Part shown: one piece after another, positions 31,025-41,440 of the stretch
Numbering within the stretch: the first letter of the stretch is position 1
Layout: the number at the start of each line of letters is the position of its first letter
Assembly: GCA_031277335.1 (NCBI GenBank)
Contig: JAITMM010000172.1
Coordinates: forward strand, 1-41,653
Length of the DNA: 41,653 nt
Direction: 5' to 3'
Source: Tannerella sp.
GTDB taxonomy: Bacteria > Bacteroidota > Bacteroidia > Bacteroidales > Tannerellaceae
Notes under the pieces: model-generated
Databases searched by the model: none
What the model was told of the DNA's origin: nothing
What the model saw: only the letters and a program-made list of their open reading frames with translations
Translations under genes and position numbers: made by a program

Positions 31025-33487
31025 TTATCTTCTTTTCGCTCCAAGCCTGCTTTCGAGATTCTTCTCTATTTTGCTCATTATCAAATCAATTTGCATATCT
31101 GTCAATGTCTTGCGTTCATCTTGTAAATAAAAACTGACTGCATACGATTTTTTCCCTGTCGGCAGATGCTGACCTTCATAAACATCAAAGAGATTCACAC
31201 GTTTCAACAAATGGCGCTCACTTTCAAAAGCAACTTTCCTGATTGCATCAAAAGTAACTTCCTGATCTAACAATAACGCCAAATCCCTTTTTACTTCCGG
31301 AAATTTGTATATATCAGTAAATGAGATAGTTGTCTGTTCGCTTAACTTAAACAACTTGTCCCAAGACAATTCGGCGAAAAAAACGTCATTTTCAATATCC
31401 ATTGACTTGATAATCTTACGATTGACAATACCATATTTGCCGATACATTTTCCTGAGCGTGTTTGTAACTCAATTCCGTTAGAAAAGATGTCGTTAGAGA
31501 ATATGCTTTGAGTCAGACTATTGATATCAATACCGAGTCGTTGAAGAATATTTTCTACAACGGCTTTCAATTCAAATGCAGACATTTCCATATCAGCCGT
31601 TGTCCAACTGTTTTCTACCTGCTTACCTGTCATCCAAATACCTAAAAAGTATTCCTCACAATAAGAAGCAAGTGTATTGCTATCCTTTTTAATATCAGAC
31701 AGATACGAATAGCAATTTCCAAACTCGAAAAAGCGGATATTTTTGTATTTATGATTGATATTGAACGCAACACTTTGTAAACCACCAAATAACAATGTCT
31801 GACGCATGCCATTTAAGTCTGCACTTAAAGGATTTTCCAACATGACCGTTTGATCGGCAGGCTGTGAGGACAACCCTTCATAAAGAGAACGCCGTGTCAA
31901 CGAATTGTTCAGAATCTCATTGAATCCGGCTCCGCATAATTGCTCGGATATCAGGTTTTCAAGTTGATAACTGCGGTCAGTAGCTGTTTGATGGCTTAGC
32001 GTCAACTGCATGCGATTATTTAAATCGATGTTATTATATCCATAAATACGTAGAATGTCTTCAATCACATCTACTTCACGACGAACATCAAACCTATAAA
32101 CCGGTACGCGAATAGTAAGCTTTTCCTGCGTCTCATCCAAGATTTCCATTTCCAACGATGATAGGATGTTTTTGACAACATTTGCCGGTATTTCATTACC
32201 TATCAAAGAGTTTATTTTTTTATAAGTAAGCGTCACAGGATAAGGTTTGACCTCAGCCGGATAAACATCCTGAATGGCATCTGTGATCTTCCCGCCTGCC
32301 AATTCTTTGATTAATAGGGCAGCACGTTTCAGAGCATATACAGTTTGATTAGGATCGACACCGCGTTCAAAACGGAAAGACGAGTCGGTATGCAATGCAA
32401 AACGGCGAGCTGTTTTCCTTATCCAAGCAGGATGAAAACATGCCGATTCGAGAAACACGTCGGTAGTATGTTCTGTTACGCCTGAATCCAATCCGCCGAA
32501 TACACCGGCAATACACATCGGTTCTTCTGCGTTGCAGATAGTTAAATCATTGTTTGTCAGTGAACGTGATACTCCGTCTAATGTGATCACGACTGTTCCC
32601 GGTTGAGTTGTACGCACAACAATCTTGTCATCTTTAATTTTTGAAGCGTCGAAAGCGTGCAACGGTTGACCAAGTTCGTGTAGTACAAAGTTGGTAATAT
32701 CCACGATATTGTTAATCGGGCGTAATCCAATCACCGTCAATCTGTTCTTAAGCCAATCAGGACTTTCCTTGACGGTCACTCCGCGAATTGTCACACCTGA
32801 ATAGCGAAGGCAGGCTTCCTGATTTTCGATTGTTACCCGAATAGCCTGCGACGTGTCATCAATCTGAAACGAATCGATGGAAGGACGTTGTAATTCAACA
32901 TGTTTGCCGGTTTGGTTCAGATAAGCCGCCAAGTCTCGCGCAACTCCGAAATGCGAAGTCCCGTCAACTCTGTTAGGCGTGATATCTACCTCTAAAACAT
33001 AATCATTTTCAATGTGATAATACTCTTTGGCCGACATTCCGATTTGAGTATCCTCCGGTAATACTATAATCCCGTCGTGACTTGTTCCGAGACCTATTTC
33101 ATCTTCGGCGCAAATCATCCCGTTAGACTCTTCGCCACGAATTTTACTTTTCTTGATAACTATCTTTTCATCACCATGATACAGTGTAGTTCCTGTTGTA
33201 GCAACTACAACCTTTTGTCCGGCAGCCACGTTTGGAGCTCCGCAGACAATCTGCCGCGGGGCATCTTCTCCGATATCAACAGTCGTTATATGCAGGTGAT
33301 CTGAATTCGGATGCTTGATGCAAGTCAGCACTTTTCCGACAACCAAGCCCTCCATTCCTCCTTTTATCGATTCAATTTCTTCAACACTTCCTGTTTCCAA
33401 ACCAATGGCAGTCAACGCAGCAGCTACTTCGCGAGGCGTTAAATCAAACGGAAGATAGTCTCTCAACCAATTGTATGATATATTCAT
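31025..33487 (-). CDS. pheT: Phenylalanyl-tRNA synthetase beta subunit
   Basis: PheT forms the alpha2-beta2 phenylalanyl-tRNA synthetase with PheS, which is not in this window. The 820-residue product starts MNISYNWLRDYLPF and has a tRNA-binding (EMAP-like) domain (GLVVGKVLTCIKHPNSDHLHI, QIVCGAPNVAAGQKV), B3/B4 editing domain, B5 domain (DVIEDILRIYGYNNI) and C-terminal anticodon-binding domain (KFPEVKRDLALLLD to LGAKRR). The open frame extends to 33637, but ATG 33487 gives the canonical N-terminus, with a -7 element upstream at 33520. Length is usual for Bacteroidetes. Confidence 0.97.
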   Translation of the reverse strand: MNISYNWLRDYLPFDLTPREVAAALTAIGLETGSVEEIESIKGGMEGLVVGKVLTCIKHPNSDHLHITTVDIGEDAPRQIVCGAPNVAAGQKVVVATTGTTLYHGDEKIVIKKSKIRGEESNGMICAEDEIGLGTSHDGIIVLPEDTQIGMSAKEYYHIENDYVLEVDITPNRVDGTSHFGVARDLAAYLNQTGKHVELQRPSIDSFQIDDTSQAIRVTIENQEACLRYSGVTIRGVTVKESPDWLKNRLTVIGLRPINNIVDITNFVLHELGQPLHAFDASKIKDDKIVVRTTQPGTVVITLDGVSRSLTNNDLTICNAEEPMCIAGVFGGLDSGVTEHTTDVFLESACFHPAWIRKTARRFALHTDSSFRFERGVDPNQTVYALKRAALLIKELAGGKITDAIQDVYPAEVKPYPVTLTYKKINSLIGNEIPANVVKNILSSLEMEILDETQEKLTIRVPVYRFDVRREVDVIEDILRIYGYNNIDLNNRMQLTLSHQTATDRSYQLENLISEQLCGAGFNEILNNSLTRRSLYEGLSSQPADQTVMLENPLSADLNGMRQTLLFGGLQSVAFNINHKYKNIRFFEFGNCYSYLSDIKKDSNTLASYCEEYFLGIWMTGKQVENSWTTADMEMSAFELKAVVENILQRLGIDINSLTQSIFSNDIFSNGIELQTRSGKCIGKYGIVNRKIIKSMDIENDVFFAELSWDKLFKLSEQTTISFTDIYKFPEVKRDLALLLDQEVTFDAIRKVAFESERHLLKRVNLFDVYEGQHLPTGKKSYAVSFYLQDERKTLTDMQIDLIMSKIEKNLESRLGAKRR

Positions 33488-33519
33488 TCCTTTAAATATG
33501 ATTGCTTCTAAACAACCCG

Positions 33520-33527
33520 CAAAAGTA
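33520..33527 (-). promoter_or_regulatory. -7 element of pheT (TACTTTTG)
   Basis: Exact TAnnTTTG on the minus strand, 32 nt before the pheT ATG. No TTTG at ideal spacing. The divergent mtaB promoter lies 50-80 nt away. Confidence 0.55.
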
Positions 33528-33575
33528 AGAAAAAAAAATGACAAATCAGGTAGCAACTCAAACTGTCGTTCCAAT

Positions 33576-33608
33576 TTTCCGTTAAATCGTACGGAATTTG
33601 TATCTTTG
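33576..33608 (+). promoter_or_regulatory. mtaB promoter (TTTC-N21-TATCTTTG)
   Basis: TATCTTTG at 33601-33608 is exact; TTTC at 33576-33579 is one base from TTTG at 21-nt spacing. Predicted start near 33615 supports ATG 33627. Confidence 0.65.
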
Positions 33609-33626
33609 TCAAAAAATTGGGATAAG

Positions 33627-34937
33627 ATGATTGACAATAATACCTTTGAGCATAAGACGGCGGCTTACTTTACGTTAGGTTGTAAGTTGAATTTCGCCGA
33701 GACCTCAATGATAGGTAAAGAGCTTGAATTCCGGGGTATTCGTAAAGCAACAAACCGTGAACAGGCAGATATTTGTGTTATCAATACATGCTCGGTGACA
33801 GAATTGGCCGATAAGAAATGTCGACAAATGATCAGGCGAATAAATAAGTTGCATCCAAATGCATTTATCATTGCCACAGGCTGTTATGCACAGTTGAAAC
33901 CGGATGAAGTGTCGCGCATTGAAGGTGTCGACTTAGTCGTCGGACATGCTCAAAAATCAAATATTATTCAGATACTAAACAACTTGGATAATTCGCGTAT
34001 CATCACGTCGCCTGTAAACGAAATTGATACGTTTGTTCCATCATGTTCGGCGAGCGACAGGACACGTCATTTTTTAAAAGTTCAGGACGGATGTGACTAT
34101 TACTGTTCATTTTGTACTATACCTTTTGCTCGCGGCCGAAGTCGAAACGGAACCATAGCCGAATTGACGGCGCAAGCCCGGCAAGTGGCAGCAGACGGAG
34201 GCAAGGAAATAGTGCTGACCGGCGTAAATATAGGTGATTTCGGCAAATCCACGCATGATAGTTTCATAGACTTGTTACGTGCTTTGAATCAGGTAGATGG
34301 AATCGAACGATATCGTATTTCATCTATTGAGCCAAATTTGATAACCGATGAAATCATAGAATTTGTAGCCGACAACAAACGTTTTGCGCCTCATTTTCAC
34401 ATTCCGCTTCAAAGCGGAAGCGATGAAATTCTTCGTTTGATGCGCCGAAAATATGATACGGCATTGTTCAGACAACGTGTTGAAAAGATTAAAACATTGC
34501 TACCCAATGCGTTTATCGGTGTAGATGTGATTGTGGGAACGCGTGGTGAAACAGACAGATTTTTTGAAGACAGTTTAGACTTTATCAGTAGCCTTCCCGT
34601 TTCGCAGTTGCATGTCTTCACATATTCAGAACGTCCCGGAACTCAGGCACTTAAAATTACTCCCGTTGTATCTACGCAACTTAAACATCTACGCAGTAAA
34701 GAGTTATTGGACTTGTCAGAGCATAAAAAGACGGATTTTTACGATTCTCAAATCGGCCGACAGGCGCAAGTCTTATTTGAACATACACGGAAAGGCAAAA
34801 ATATGACCGGATTTACAGCCAATTACGTCAAAACTGTCGCTCCATATCAGACGAATATGATAAATTGCATGACAAATGTCCGTTTAGAAGGTTGGAATAG
34901 TGATAAAAGTGCTCTAACTGTTTCATTTACAGATTAA
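33627..34937 (+). CDS. mtaB: tRNA t6A37 methylthiotransferase MtaB
   Basis: MtaB is a radical-SAM enzyme that adds a methylthio group to t6A37 of tRNAs reading ANN codons. The 436-residue product has the N-terminal cluster domain (AYFTLGCKLNFAE, NTCSVTELADKKC, ATGCYAQ), the radical-SAM motif VQDGCDYYCSFCTIPFARG, IVLTGVNIGDFG, HFHIPLQSGSDEIL and a short C-terminal TRAM-like part. The open frame extends to 33471, but the promoter and family N-terminus point to ATG 33627. The acyltransferase gene begins 2 nt after the stop. Confidence 0.93.
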   Translation: MIDNNTFEHKTAAYFTLGCKLNFAETSMIGKELEFRGIRKATNREQADICVINTCSVTELADKKCRQMIRRINKLHPNAFIIATGCYAQLKPDEVSRIEGVDLVVGHAQKSNIIQILNNLDNSRIITSPVNEIDTFVPSCSASDRTRHFLKVQDGCDYYCSFCTIPFARGRSRNGTIAELTAQARQVAADGGKEIVLTGVNIGDFGKSTHDSFIDLLRALNQVDGIERYRISSIEPNLITDEIIEFVADNKRFAPHFHIPLQSGSDEILRLMRRKYDTALFRQRVEKIKTLLPNAFIGVDVIVGTRGETDRFFEDSLDFISSLPVSQLHVFTYSERPGTQALKITPVVSTQLKHLRSKELLDLSEHKKTDFYDSQIGRQAQVLFEHTRKGKNMTGFTANYVKTVAPYQTNMINCMTNVRLEGWNSDKSALTVSFTD

Positions 34938-34939
34938 AT

Positions 34940-35839
34940 ATGGCAAAGAAAAACTCATTTTTTCAATCATTTGGTTATGCGATAATTTGGGCCTACGTCA
35001 AGGTTCATGCCATGTTGCCTATGGCTGTGCTATATCTGTTTGCCGATTTTCTCTATTTCTTTGTCTATAAAATTGCTCGATACCGGCTAAAGATTGTTCG
35101 TCAAAACCTTCGACTTTCCTTTCCTGAAATGACTGATAAGCAGCTTAGTAAGTTGGAGAAACGGTTTTATCATCATTTTTCCGATTATATCGTCGAAACG
35201 ATCAAGTTGGCACATATCTCTCAAGAGGAACTTAATCGCAGAGCTGTACTGCATAATCCCGAGATCATCAATCCTCTTGTTGCACAGGGACATACATGCT
35301 TTATACTGTTGATGGGACATTACGGCAATTGGGAATGGTTCACAGGCTCGACGGTTTGGTTTGACAGTGTGAAGATTTATCAGATATATAGACCGTTGAC
35401 AAGCAAGATATTTGATCGACTTTTTATTTACTTGCGTACACGTTTTCAAGGCATCGGAATTAAAAAACAGGATACTGTACGCGATATTATCAAGCTCAAA
35501 CAGTCGAAAGAGCGGAGTTTGGTAATTTTTATTGCCGACCAGTCGCCCGGCAAAGCCAACCTTCTCTATTGGACAAACTTTCTTAACAGAGAGTCTTCCG
35601 TTTTGACAGGTCCTGAACGAATAGCCACAAAATTGGATATTCCTGTTATCTTTGTGGATGTCAAGAAGATAAAACGTGGATATTACACGGTGGATTTTGA
35701 ACTAATCACCGACAGTCCGCGCCGGGAACCGGAGTTCTGGATTACCGAACAATATGCGCGCCTAATGGAACGTTCTATTCTGCGTGACCCTGCGTATTGG
35801 CTTTGGACGCATAAACGGTGGAAACATCAAAGGGGATGA
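34940..35839 (+). CDS. LpxL/HtrB-like lysophospholipid acyltransferase
   Basis: This 299-residue membrane-associated acyltransferase belongs to the lipid A late acyltransferase family: an N-terminal hydrophobic segment (MLPMAVLYLFADFLYFFVYKI), YRLKIVRQNLRLSFPEM, the catalytic motif LMGHYGNWEW, IFIADQSPGKAN, FLNRESSVLTGPERIA and the ending YWLWTHKRWKHQRG. It would add a secondary acyl chain to lipid A at the inner membrane. It is between mtaB (2 nt) and a glycosyltransferase (58 nt), so probably part of an operon. The intergenic space to the next gene is mainly heptamer repeat. Confidence 0.92.
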   Translation: MAKKNSFFQSFGYAIIWAYVKVHAMLPMAVLYLFADFLYFFVYKIARYRLKIVRQNLRLSFPEMTDKQLSKLEKRFYHHFSDYIVETIKLAHISQEELNRRAVLHNPEIINPLVAQGHTCFILLMGHYGNWEWFTGSTVWFDSVKIYQIYRPLTSKIFDRLFIYLRTRFQGIGIKKQDTVRDIIKLKQSKERSLVIFIADQSPGKANLLYWTNFLNRESSVLTGPERIATKLDIPVIFVDVKKIKRGYYTVDFELITDSPRREPEFWITEQYARLMERSILRDPAYWLWTHKRWKHQRG

Positions 35840-35844
35840 GGGAG

Positions 35845-35887
35845 GTTCAAGAGTTCAAAGTTCAAAGTTCAAGAGTTCAAAGTTCAA
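35845..35887 (+). repeat. Six GTTCAA units at 7-8 nt spacing
   Basis: GTTCAA occurs at 35845, 35853, 35860, 35867, 35875 and 35882. It fills most of the gap between the acyltransferase and the glycosyltransferase, ending 10 nt before the latter's ATG. Same family as 14840-14874 and 30994-31013. Confidence 0.9.
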
Positions 35888-35897
35888 TGATTCGGTT

Positions 35898-36917
35898 ATG
35901 TCTGTGTCAGTCATTATATTAAATTGGAATGGAGAAGCTTTGTTAGAAAAGTTTCTCCCGTCTGTCATCGCCAATACTCCGACTGATTTGGCAGATATTG
36001 TGGTGGTAGATAATGGTTCGACTGATGACTCTGTGAACATGCTTAAAGAGAAATTCCCTTCGGTCAAATTGATTATTTTAGATAAAAATCATGGATTTGC
36101 CGAAGGATATAACCTGGCACTCAGCCAAATAGAATCAACTTACAGTGTGCTTTTGAACAGTGATGTGGAAGTAACATCGCATTGGTTGGATGCACCCATA
36201 CAGGCTATGGAAGCAGATCCTAATCTGGCGGGAGTTCAACCTAAAATCCTGGACTACAAGGATAAAAGAAAATATGAATATGCAGGTGCTGCCGGTGGTT
36301 GGATTGACAGATATGGCTATCCGCTTTGTCGCGGAAGGATATTAAATGTTGTCGAAGAAGATACAGGGCAGTATGATAGTCGTACTGATATATTTTGGGC
36401 GAGCGGCGCGTGCCTGTTCGTCCGCACCGATGTATTCAAAAAGGAAGGTGGTTTAGATGCCCGATTTTTTGCACATCAGGAAGAAATAGATTTGTGCTGG
36501 AGATTGCGCTCAAGAGGCTATAGGCTGGAATGCATTCCGCAATCTGTTGTATATCACGTCGGTGGAGCAACATTGAAAGTAGAAAGTCCTCAAAAAACTT
36601 TCCTTAATTTTCGCAACAATCTCTTGATGGTTTACAAGAACTTAGCTGCAGACAAGTTACAGTCAGTCATGTTCATACGTTTCTTGCTGGACTATCTTGC
36701 GATGGCTAAATTTATGCTTACAGGTAATTTTCAAAATGCAATTGCCATCGTTCGTGCACGTATTGCATATCGGCGTCTCAAAAGAGATTATGCCCCTATT
36801 CGCGCTGTAAACCTTTCAAAAACAGTAGTTTTCGATATCCCTGAAATGTTGCGGCAAAGCGTGATTCTCAATTTTTATTTCAAAGGAAAAACTAAATTTA
36901 GCGCATTCTTCAAATAA
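35898..36917 (+). CDS. Glycosyltransferase family 2 (rhamnosyltransferase-like)
   Basis: This 339-residue inverting glycosyltransferase has MSVSVIILNWNGEALLEKFL, IVVVDNGSTDDSV (nucleotide-sugar binding), LLNSDVEV (DxD-like metal site), FWASGACLFVRTDVF and FFAHQEEIDLCWRLRSRGYR, similar to rhamnosyl and other O-antigen or glycolipid transferases. An open frame begins at 35784 within the previous gene, but the extension is translated heptamer repeat, so ATG 35898 is the start. The C-terminal third has amphipathic helices typical of membrane-bound GT2. Co-directional with the lipid A-type acyltransferase, it is likely involved in surface glycolipid synthesis. Confidence 0.92.
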   Translation: MSVSVIILNWNGEALLEKFLPSVIANTPTDLADIVVVDNGSTDDSVNMLKEKFPSVKLIILDKNHGFAEGYNLALSQIESTYSVLLNSDVEVTSHWLDAPIQAMEADPNLAGVQPKILDYKDKRKYEYAGAAGGWIDRYGYPLCRGRILNVVEEDTGQYDSRTDIFWASGACLFVRTDVFKKEGGLDARFFAHQEEIDLCWRLRSRGYRLECIPQSVVYHVGGATLKVESPQKTFLNFRNNLLMVYKNLAADKLQSVMFIRFLLDYLAMAKFMLTGNFQNAIAIVRARIAYRRLKRDYAPIRAVNLSKTVVFDIPEMLRQSVILNFYFKGKTKFSAFFK

Positions 36918-36926
36918 TTTCTGTCG

Positions 36927-39770
36927 CTACCTGTAAAAATCTTTTTTCTTTACGTGAATCACATCTCCGAACGCGGCCAATTTCCGCATATCCATTTTGC
37001 GTGAATTGCCGACGAGAACGTAAACTAAATTACGTCCCTTCACATTTTTTTCGTAGAAACGAACGATATCTTCCATCTGCATTTGTTGAATGTCTTCCAG
37101 CAGTTTACGGTTTGGGTCTTCCGTATAGCCATCCTGTCTGTAGGAAGCAATTTTTGTGGAGATATTCCTAAATGGCGGGTAGTCGTTATTTGTCTGATTA
37201 ATAGCCATGTGTATAGCAGAGGTTATTTTTTCGGGATATCTCGGCATTTTCTGAATGAGCGAGTTAAGCACATCCAACGCATCGACAGTTTTATCGCATT
37301 GCGTTGAAAGATAGGCAATAAAACGCGACGGCTTATCAGCCCGACATAGCGGTGGCAGGCGATAAGCGCCGGATGTATAGTATGCAAAAGAGCGAAACTC
37401 GCGAATCTCCTGAAACATCAGTGACGACATCCCTTCGCCGAAATAACGAGAAAATAAATTTGCTTCATGGCGTTGCCGCATTGTCGCTTGCGGGTCGCAT
37501 GCCATGAAAGCGTAAATGATGTTTTGAAATACATCAGAAATATTATAAAAGAAAACGAGCGGTTTTGTATACGTGACAAACTCCCGATAAATCGGAGAAT
37601 TGGATTTCACCTTGATTTGAGATATTGCAATATGTTGATTTACAATATCTACTATCTTTTCGGTCTCTAAAGAACCGCAATAATGAAGCGAACATTCCAC
37701 TTTCTGTATATCAAGAAACAAGTCTACCAACACCTGACCTTTGATTTTTTTAAGCTCTTTCAATGACATTTTTGTCAGATATTGAGATTGCCTGCCATAC
37801 TGTATGTACTCGAATAGAGCTTCTGCCACTTCGTTATTAGATTTAAACAGAGCCTTTTGCGTCAGTTTAGCATCGTCAATCAGTGTCTTTAACTTATTTT
37901 TTTCAGCATTTGCGTTGGCAAGGAAATCAGCGACTGCCGCAATTGTTTCGTCGAACGCGCTGTCAAATCCACTCACCTTGACATTGAAACAATGTTCGTC
38001 AACGTCAAAGTCAAGCGTACTGCCCAATGCCTGCAAACAAGTACGAAACTCATTGAAAGTCTGCGTCTTTGTGCCTAATAATGGAATGTAGGCGGTAACA
38101 TATTTCAAGTTAGGCTGTTCCAGCGCACCGATACCGAATGTAAGTTTAAATGTGAAAATATGATTGACTTCATTTGGGGTCACGTATAAGGTCGCCAAGT
38201 CAGTCAATTGTATAGTTTGCACATCATTTTCAAAATCTACAAAACGCGGTTTTTCTTCCTGCAAATGAATGGTTTCAAGCCATTTACCATAAGCAGAAGT
38301 GGAGTCCGTATGTCTCGGCAGAATCGGTGCGAAGTCAGGTTTTGCGAGTTTTTCTTTCAAATATCTGCCTGTTTTTTTCCTGACATAGAGGTAATCGTCT
38401 CCAAAATAATGATTTGCTACTTTCACAACATCTGCTTTTGTAAGCGAGTTAGCACGAATCAAATCATTCAAATAATCATTCCATGTCTTTCCTTGCGAAA
38501 ACAAGCGTATCAGCACTTTACATCTGGAGTCAATATCTTCGAGTTCGGAAAATTGCCTTCGTAGCTGTTCCTGTTTCATGCTGGAAAACATATCGTCGGT
38601 GAAATAGCCGTTTTTGAGACGGTTTACTTCACGCCAAACTAATTTTTCAGCAGCTCGGTAGGTCTGGGAGACGAGTTTTGGGACGGCAACGATGCCGATA
38701 AAGCCTGCTTCATTGAATGCTTCGCCGCCTATTATGGCGCCCATCAGTTTGCGATTGACCATCAACTGATCTAAAAATCCTGTACCGTTAGAGTTGTTTA
38801 ACAGACCTATAGCTATATCCAACGCTGCCTGATCGGGATGATTTGAAGGTATGCCGCGAAATCCGAACGCAATGGCTTTCATCAACGGTATAGGTACTTT
38901 GATGATTGCCTTCTCACGTCCCTTGAACGAACGTATATGGATTGGCGGTTCTGATTCGACCTCGCCTTTGGGTATACGGGCAAAAGTGCGTTCTAAAATA
39001 GGCAGAACTGCCTCTGTGTCAAAGTCTCCACTGAGAATCAAGCCCATATTGGAAGCCACATAATATTTTTCAAAGAACTTGCGCATCTCCGAAAGACGTG
39101 GATTTTTTAAATTTTCAGCGCTTCCTATTATCGGATACGCATAAGGGTGGGGATGGAAGTATATCTCGGATATTTTTTCTATGGATTGATGCAGCATCAT
39201 ATCGTCCATCCTGTTTTTTTCTTCGTAGACGGTTTCGAGTTCGCTCTGAAACATACGGAAAACAGGATTAAGCAGGCGTTCACTGTTTAGTTCAGCCCAT
39301 TGCGCCATGTATTGCGGCGAAAAAATATTGTGATATTCTGTGTAATCGTATGATGTGCCTGCATTTAGCTTCGTACCACCGTATTTACTTATCAGCCTGT
39401 CGAACTCATTTGGAATGACATATTCCGCTGCAAGCACACTTAATTTGTTGATTTCTTGTTGAATGACAAGCCTCGACTGCGGGTTTTTCGTGATGGCAAG
39501 TTCATCGTACTTCTCGGCAATGGCATCAAGAAAGACTTTTTCTGCTTCATAGTCCACAGTCCCTATCTTATCAGTGCCCTTGAACATGATATGCTCGAAA
39601 TAGTGGGCAATACCTGTGTCCGGACAATGTTTTGCCCCGGCCTTTACAACTACAGCACCAAATACTTTCGGCTGACTGTTATCTTCATTCAGCCAGACTG
39701 TCAATCCATTATCTAATTTATACTCTTTTACTTCGGTTGAAATTCGCGCTTTTGTTGAACTTTTACCCAT
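36927..39770 (-). CDS. M16-family zinc metallopeptidase (duplicated domain)
   Basis: This 947-residue protein is an insulinase/pitrilysin-type peptidase. The first half has the inverted zinc motif HYFEH at 56-60 and the downstream glutamate region ELETVYEEKNRM. The second half (from about 520) is the inactive, structurally repeated M16 domain without HxxEH. No signal peptide is evident, so it may be cytoplasmic or use an unusual route. Similar Bacteroidetes proteins are close to 940 aa, so it is complete. It stands 9 nt from the end of the convergent glycosyltransferase. A -7 element is at 39843-39850. Confidence 0.93.
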   Translation of the reverse strand: MGKSSTKARISTEVKEYKLDNGLTVWLNEDNSQPKVFGAVVVKAGAKHCPDTGIAHYFEHIMFKGTDKIGTVDYEAEKVFLDAIAEKYDELAITKNPQSRLVIQQEINKLSVLAAEYVIPNEFDRLISKYGGTKLNAGTSYDYTEYHNIFSPQYMAQWAELNSERLLNPVFRMFQSELETVYEEKNRMDDMMLHQSIEKISEIYFHPHPYAYPIIGSAENLKNPRLSEMRKFFEKYYVASNMGLILSGDFDTEAVLPILERTFARIPKGEVESEPPIHIRSFKGREKAIIKVPIPLMKAIAFGFRGIPSNHPDQAALDIAIGLLNNSNGTGFLDQLMVNRKLMGAIIGGEAFNEAGFIGIVAVPKLVSQTYRAAEKLVWREVNRLKNGYFTDDMFSSMKQEQLRRQFSELEDIDSRCKVLIRLFSQGKTWNDYLNDLIRANSLTKADVVKVANHYFGDDYLYVRKKTGRYLKEKLAKPDFAPILPRHTDSTSAYGKWLETIHLQEEKPRFVDFENDVQTIQLTDLATLYVTPNEVNHIFTFKLTFGIGALEQPNLKYVTAYIPLLGTKTQTFNEFRTCLQALGSTLDFDVDEHCFNVKVSGFDSAFDETIAAVADFLANANAEKNKLKTLIDDAKLTQKALFKSNNEVAEALFEYIQYGRQSQYLTKMSLKELKKIKGQVLVDLFLDIQKVECSLHYCGSLETEKIVDIVNQHIAISQIKVKSNSPIYREFVTYTKPLVFFYNISDVFQNIIYAFMACDPQATMRQRHEANLFSRYFGEGMSSLMFQEIREFRSFAYYTSGAYRLPPLCRADKPSRFIAYLSTQCDKTVDALDVLNSLIQKMPRYPEKITSAIHMAINQTNNDYPPFRNISTKIASYRQDGYTEDPNRKLLEDIQQMQMEDIVRFYEKNVKGRNLVYVLVGNSRKMDMRKLAAFGDVIHVKKKDFYR

Positions 39771-39842
39771 TGAACTGCTGATATTCCGATAATTAAAACA
39801 TATTGTTTACCCCAATACATTTTGATTTTTTTACCTATTCGG

Positions 39843-39850
39843 CAAATATA
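39843..39850 (-). promoter_or_regulatory. -7 element of the M16 peptidase gene (TATATTTG)
   Basis: Exact TAnnTTTG on the minus strand, 72 nt before the ATG. GGCAAA and TTTGCC inverted arms (39841-39861) surround it. No TTTG at ideal spacing. Confidence 0.5.
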
Positions 39851-39871
39851 AGAACTTTTGCCAAATATCCT

Positions 39872-39928
39872 AATCATTTTTAATGATTTTTATCAAAAAC
39901 CTACTTATTCAATACAAAAATGTATTGA
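39872..39928. repeat. Two hairpins between nuoN and the M16 gene
   Basis: AATCATT/AATGATT (39872-39888, 3-nt loop) and TCAATACA/TGTATTGA (39909-39928, loop AAAA) are perfect. AT-rich; they could serve as a weak terminator for nuoN on the minus strand or as operator sites for the M16 gene. The rest of the 234-nt gap shows nothing else. Confidence 0.5.
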
Positions 39929-40004
39929 GTTGATTAACGATTTAAGGCCAATCGGAGAAAAAAGATACTTCACTAATCAGCTATTGAAAATTCAGGATAT
40001 TTGT

Positions 40005-41432
40005 TTATAAGCCATTAGATACCATTCGTATACCTTCGTAGATTGAACTTAAGAAACCGAGTAGCAGGATACCGGCAAGGCAGACGATCAAGCTGATGCG
40101 CGTATACGGGTCGCTCTTGAACGGGGCGATGGGTGCGTCGTTGGGAGTGATATACATTGCCTTGACAACCAGTAAGTAATAATACAATGAGATGACCGTA
40201 TTGACGATGGCTATGAACACCAATAACTCAAAACCTGCTTCAAAGGCAGTCATAAAGATAAAGAATTTGCTGAAGAATCCGGCGAAAGGAGGTATGCCGC
40301 CTAACGAAAACAATGCCAGTGTCATGATAAGAGACAGTCGAGGATTCGTCTTATACAGTCCGTTATAGTCTTCTCTTCCGACATTGTCGCCCGATTTTTG
40401 TTCGATAACTGAAATCACGCCAAAGACGGCTAAGTTGGCAAATAAATAGACTAAAATATAAAACAACATGGCTGCCATGCCGTTGGCATCGGCGCTGATA
40501 ATACCCAACGCGATATAACCGGCTTGAGAGATACTGCTGAACGCAAAAAAGCGTTTCAGATTCTTCTGCCTGATTGCAAAAAGGTTAGCTATGGTAATGG
40601 AGGCGATGATTACCCAAAACAGCATCTCCTGCCATATTTCAATCATGGGAGCAAATACTTTTATAAAGATGATCATCAGAGCAAAAGCAGCTGCGCCTTT
40701 GGATACTACCGATAAATAGGCTGTTACGTTTGTAGGCGCTCCCTGATAGACATCAGGTGTCCAGAGATGGAAGGGAACAAGCGAAAGTTTAAAGCCAAGA
40801 CCTGCGAAGAAAAATACCAAAGCCATGATTTGCAGGGGTGTGCCTGTCAGATGTCCAACCATGTCGTTGAAATAAAGCGTACCCGTCGTTGCGTACAGAT
40901 AGGAAATGCCAAACATCATCACACCGGATGAAAACATGGCCGACAGGATAAATTTCGCACCTGCTTCGGCCGATATGTGTTTGTATTTATCGAAGGCAAT
41001 CAGGCAGGCCATCGGAATGGTGGCTAACTCCAGGCCAATCACAAATACTAGGAAATTACCTGAACTGACCATGAAAAACATACCCAAGAGGGTGAATAGC
41101 AGCAATGTATAGAACTCTCCCTGTTTGTGACGGGTATCATCGCGTTTCAGCCAGATGTTTGATTGCATCAGAACAATTATTGTACCGAATGCAAGCATTA
41201 TTTTGACGCAGTTGATTAAGAAATTACTCCGATACATGCCTCCGAATATTTCTACGTCTAAATTAACAGGAATCAAAAGGTAAAGGACTTGAAGCCCCAT
41301 GAGCGCAACCATCAGATGCGGGAAAAAATTTCGTGCCTTTCCCGATGCAAACAGATCGAAAAAGAACATGATGAAAATCACTAAGATAAGTGATATCTCG
41401 GAATGCATATTTAAAAACTGACCGTAATCCAT
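40005..41432 (-). CDS. nuoN: NADH-quinone oxidoreductase subunit N
   Basis: NuoN is one of the three antiporter-like proton-pumping subunits of respiratory complex I. The 475-residue, highly hydrophobic protein shows the family core: [47 protein letters not shown] (conserved Lys and His), [13 protein letters not shown] (second Lys), [13 protein letters not shown] and [17 protein letters not shown]. It is the last nuo gene, following nuoM, whose 3' end lies at 41516-41653. The 83-nt gap between them is mostly octamer repeat. Confidence 0.97.
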   Translation of the reverse strand: MDYGQFLNMHSEISLILVIFIMFFFDLFASGKARNFFPHLMVALMGLQVLYLLIPVNLDVEIFGGMYRSNFLINCVKIMLAFGTIIVLMQSNIWLKRDDTRHKQGEFYTLLLFTLLGMFFMVSSGNFLVFVIGLELATIPMACLIAFDKYKHISAEAGAKFILSAMFSSGVMMFGISYLYATTGTLYFNDMVGHLTGTPLQIMALVFFFAGLGFKLSLVPFHLWTPDVYQGAPTNVTAYLSVVSKGAAAFALMIIFIKVFAPMIEIWQEMLFWVIIASITIANLFAIRQKNLKRFFAFSSISQAGYIALGIISADANGMAAMLFYILVYLFANLAVFGVISVIEQKSGDNVGREDYNGLYKTNPRLSLIMTLALFSLGGIPPFAGFFSKFFIFMTAFEAGFELLVFIAIVNTVISLYYYLLVVKAMYITPNDAPIAPFKSDPYTRISLIVCLAGILLLGFLSSIYEGIRMVSNGL

Positions 41433-41440
41433 ATAGATAA

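Noticed and set aside
33488-33637. N-terminal extension of PheT to 33637 and of MtaB to 33471
   Set aside because: The extensions overlap each other across the divergent promoters and do not resemble either family.
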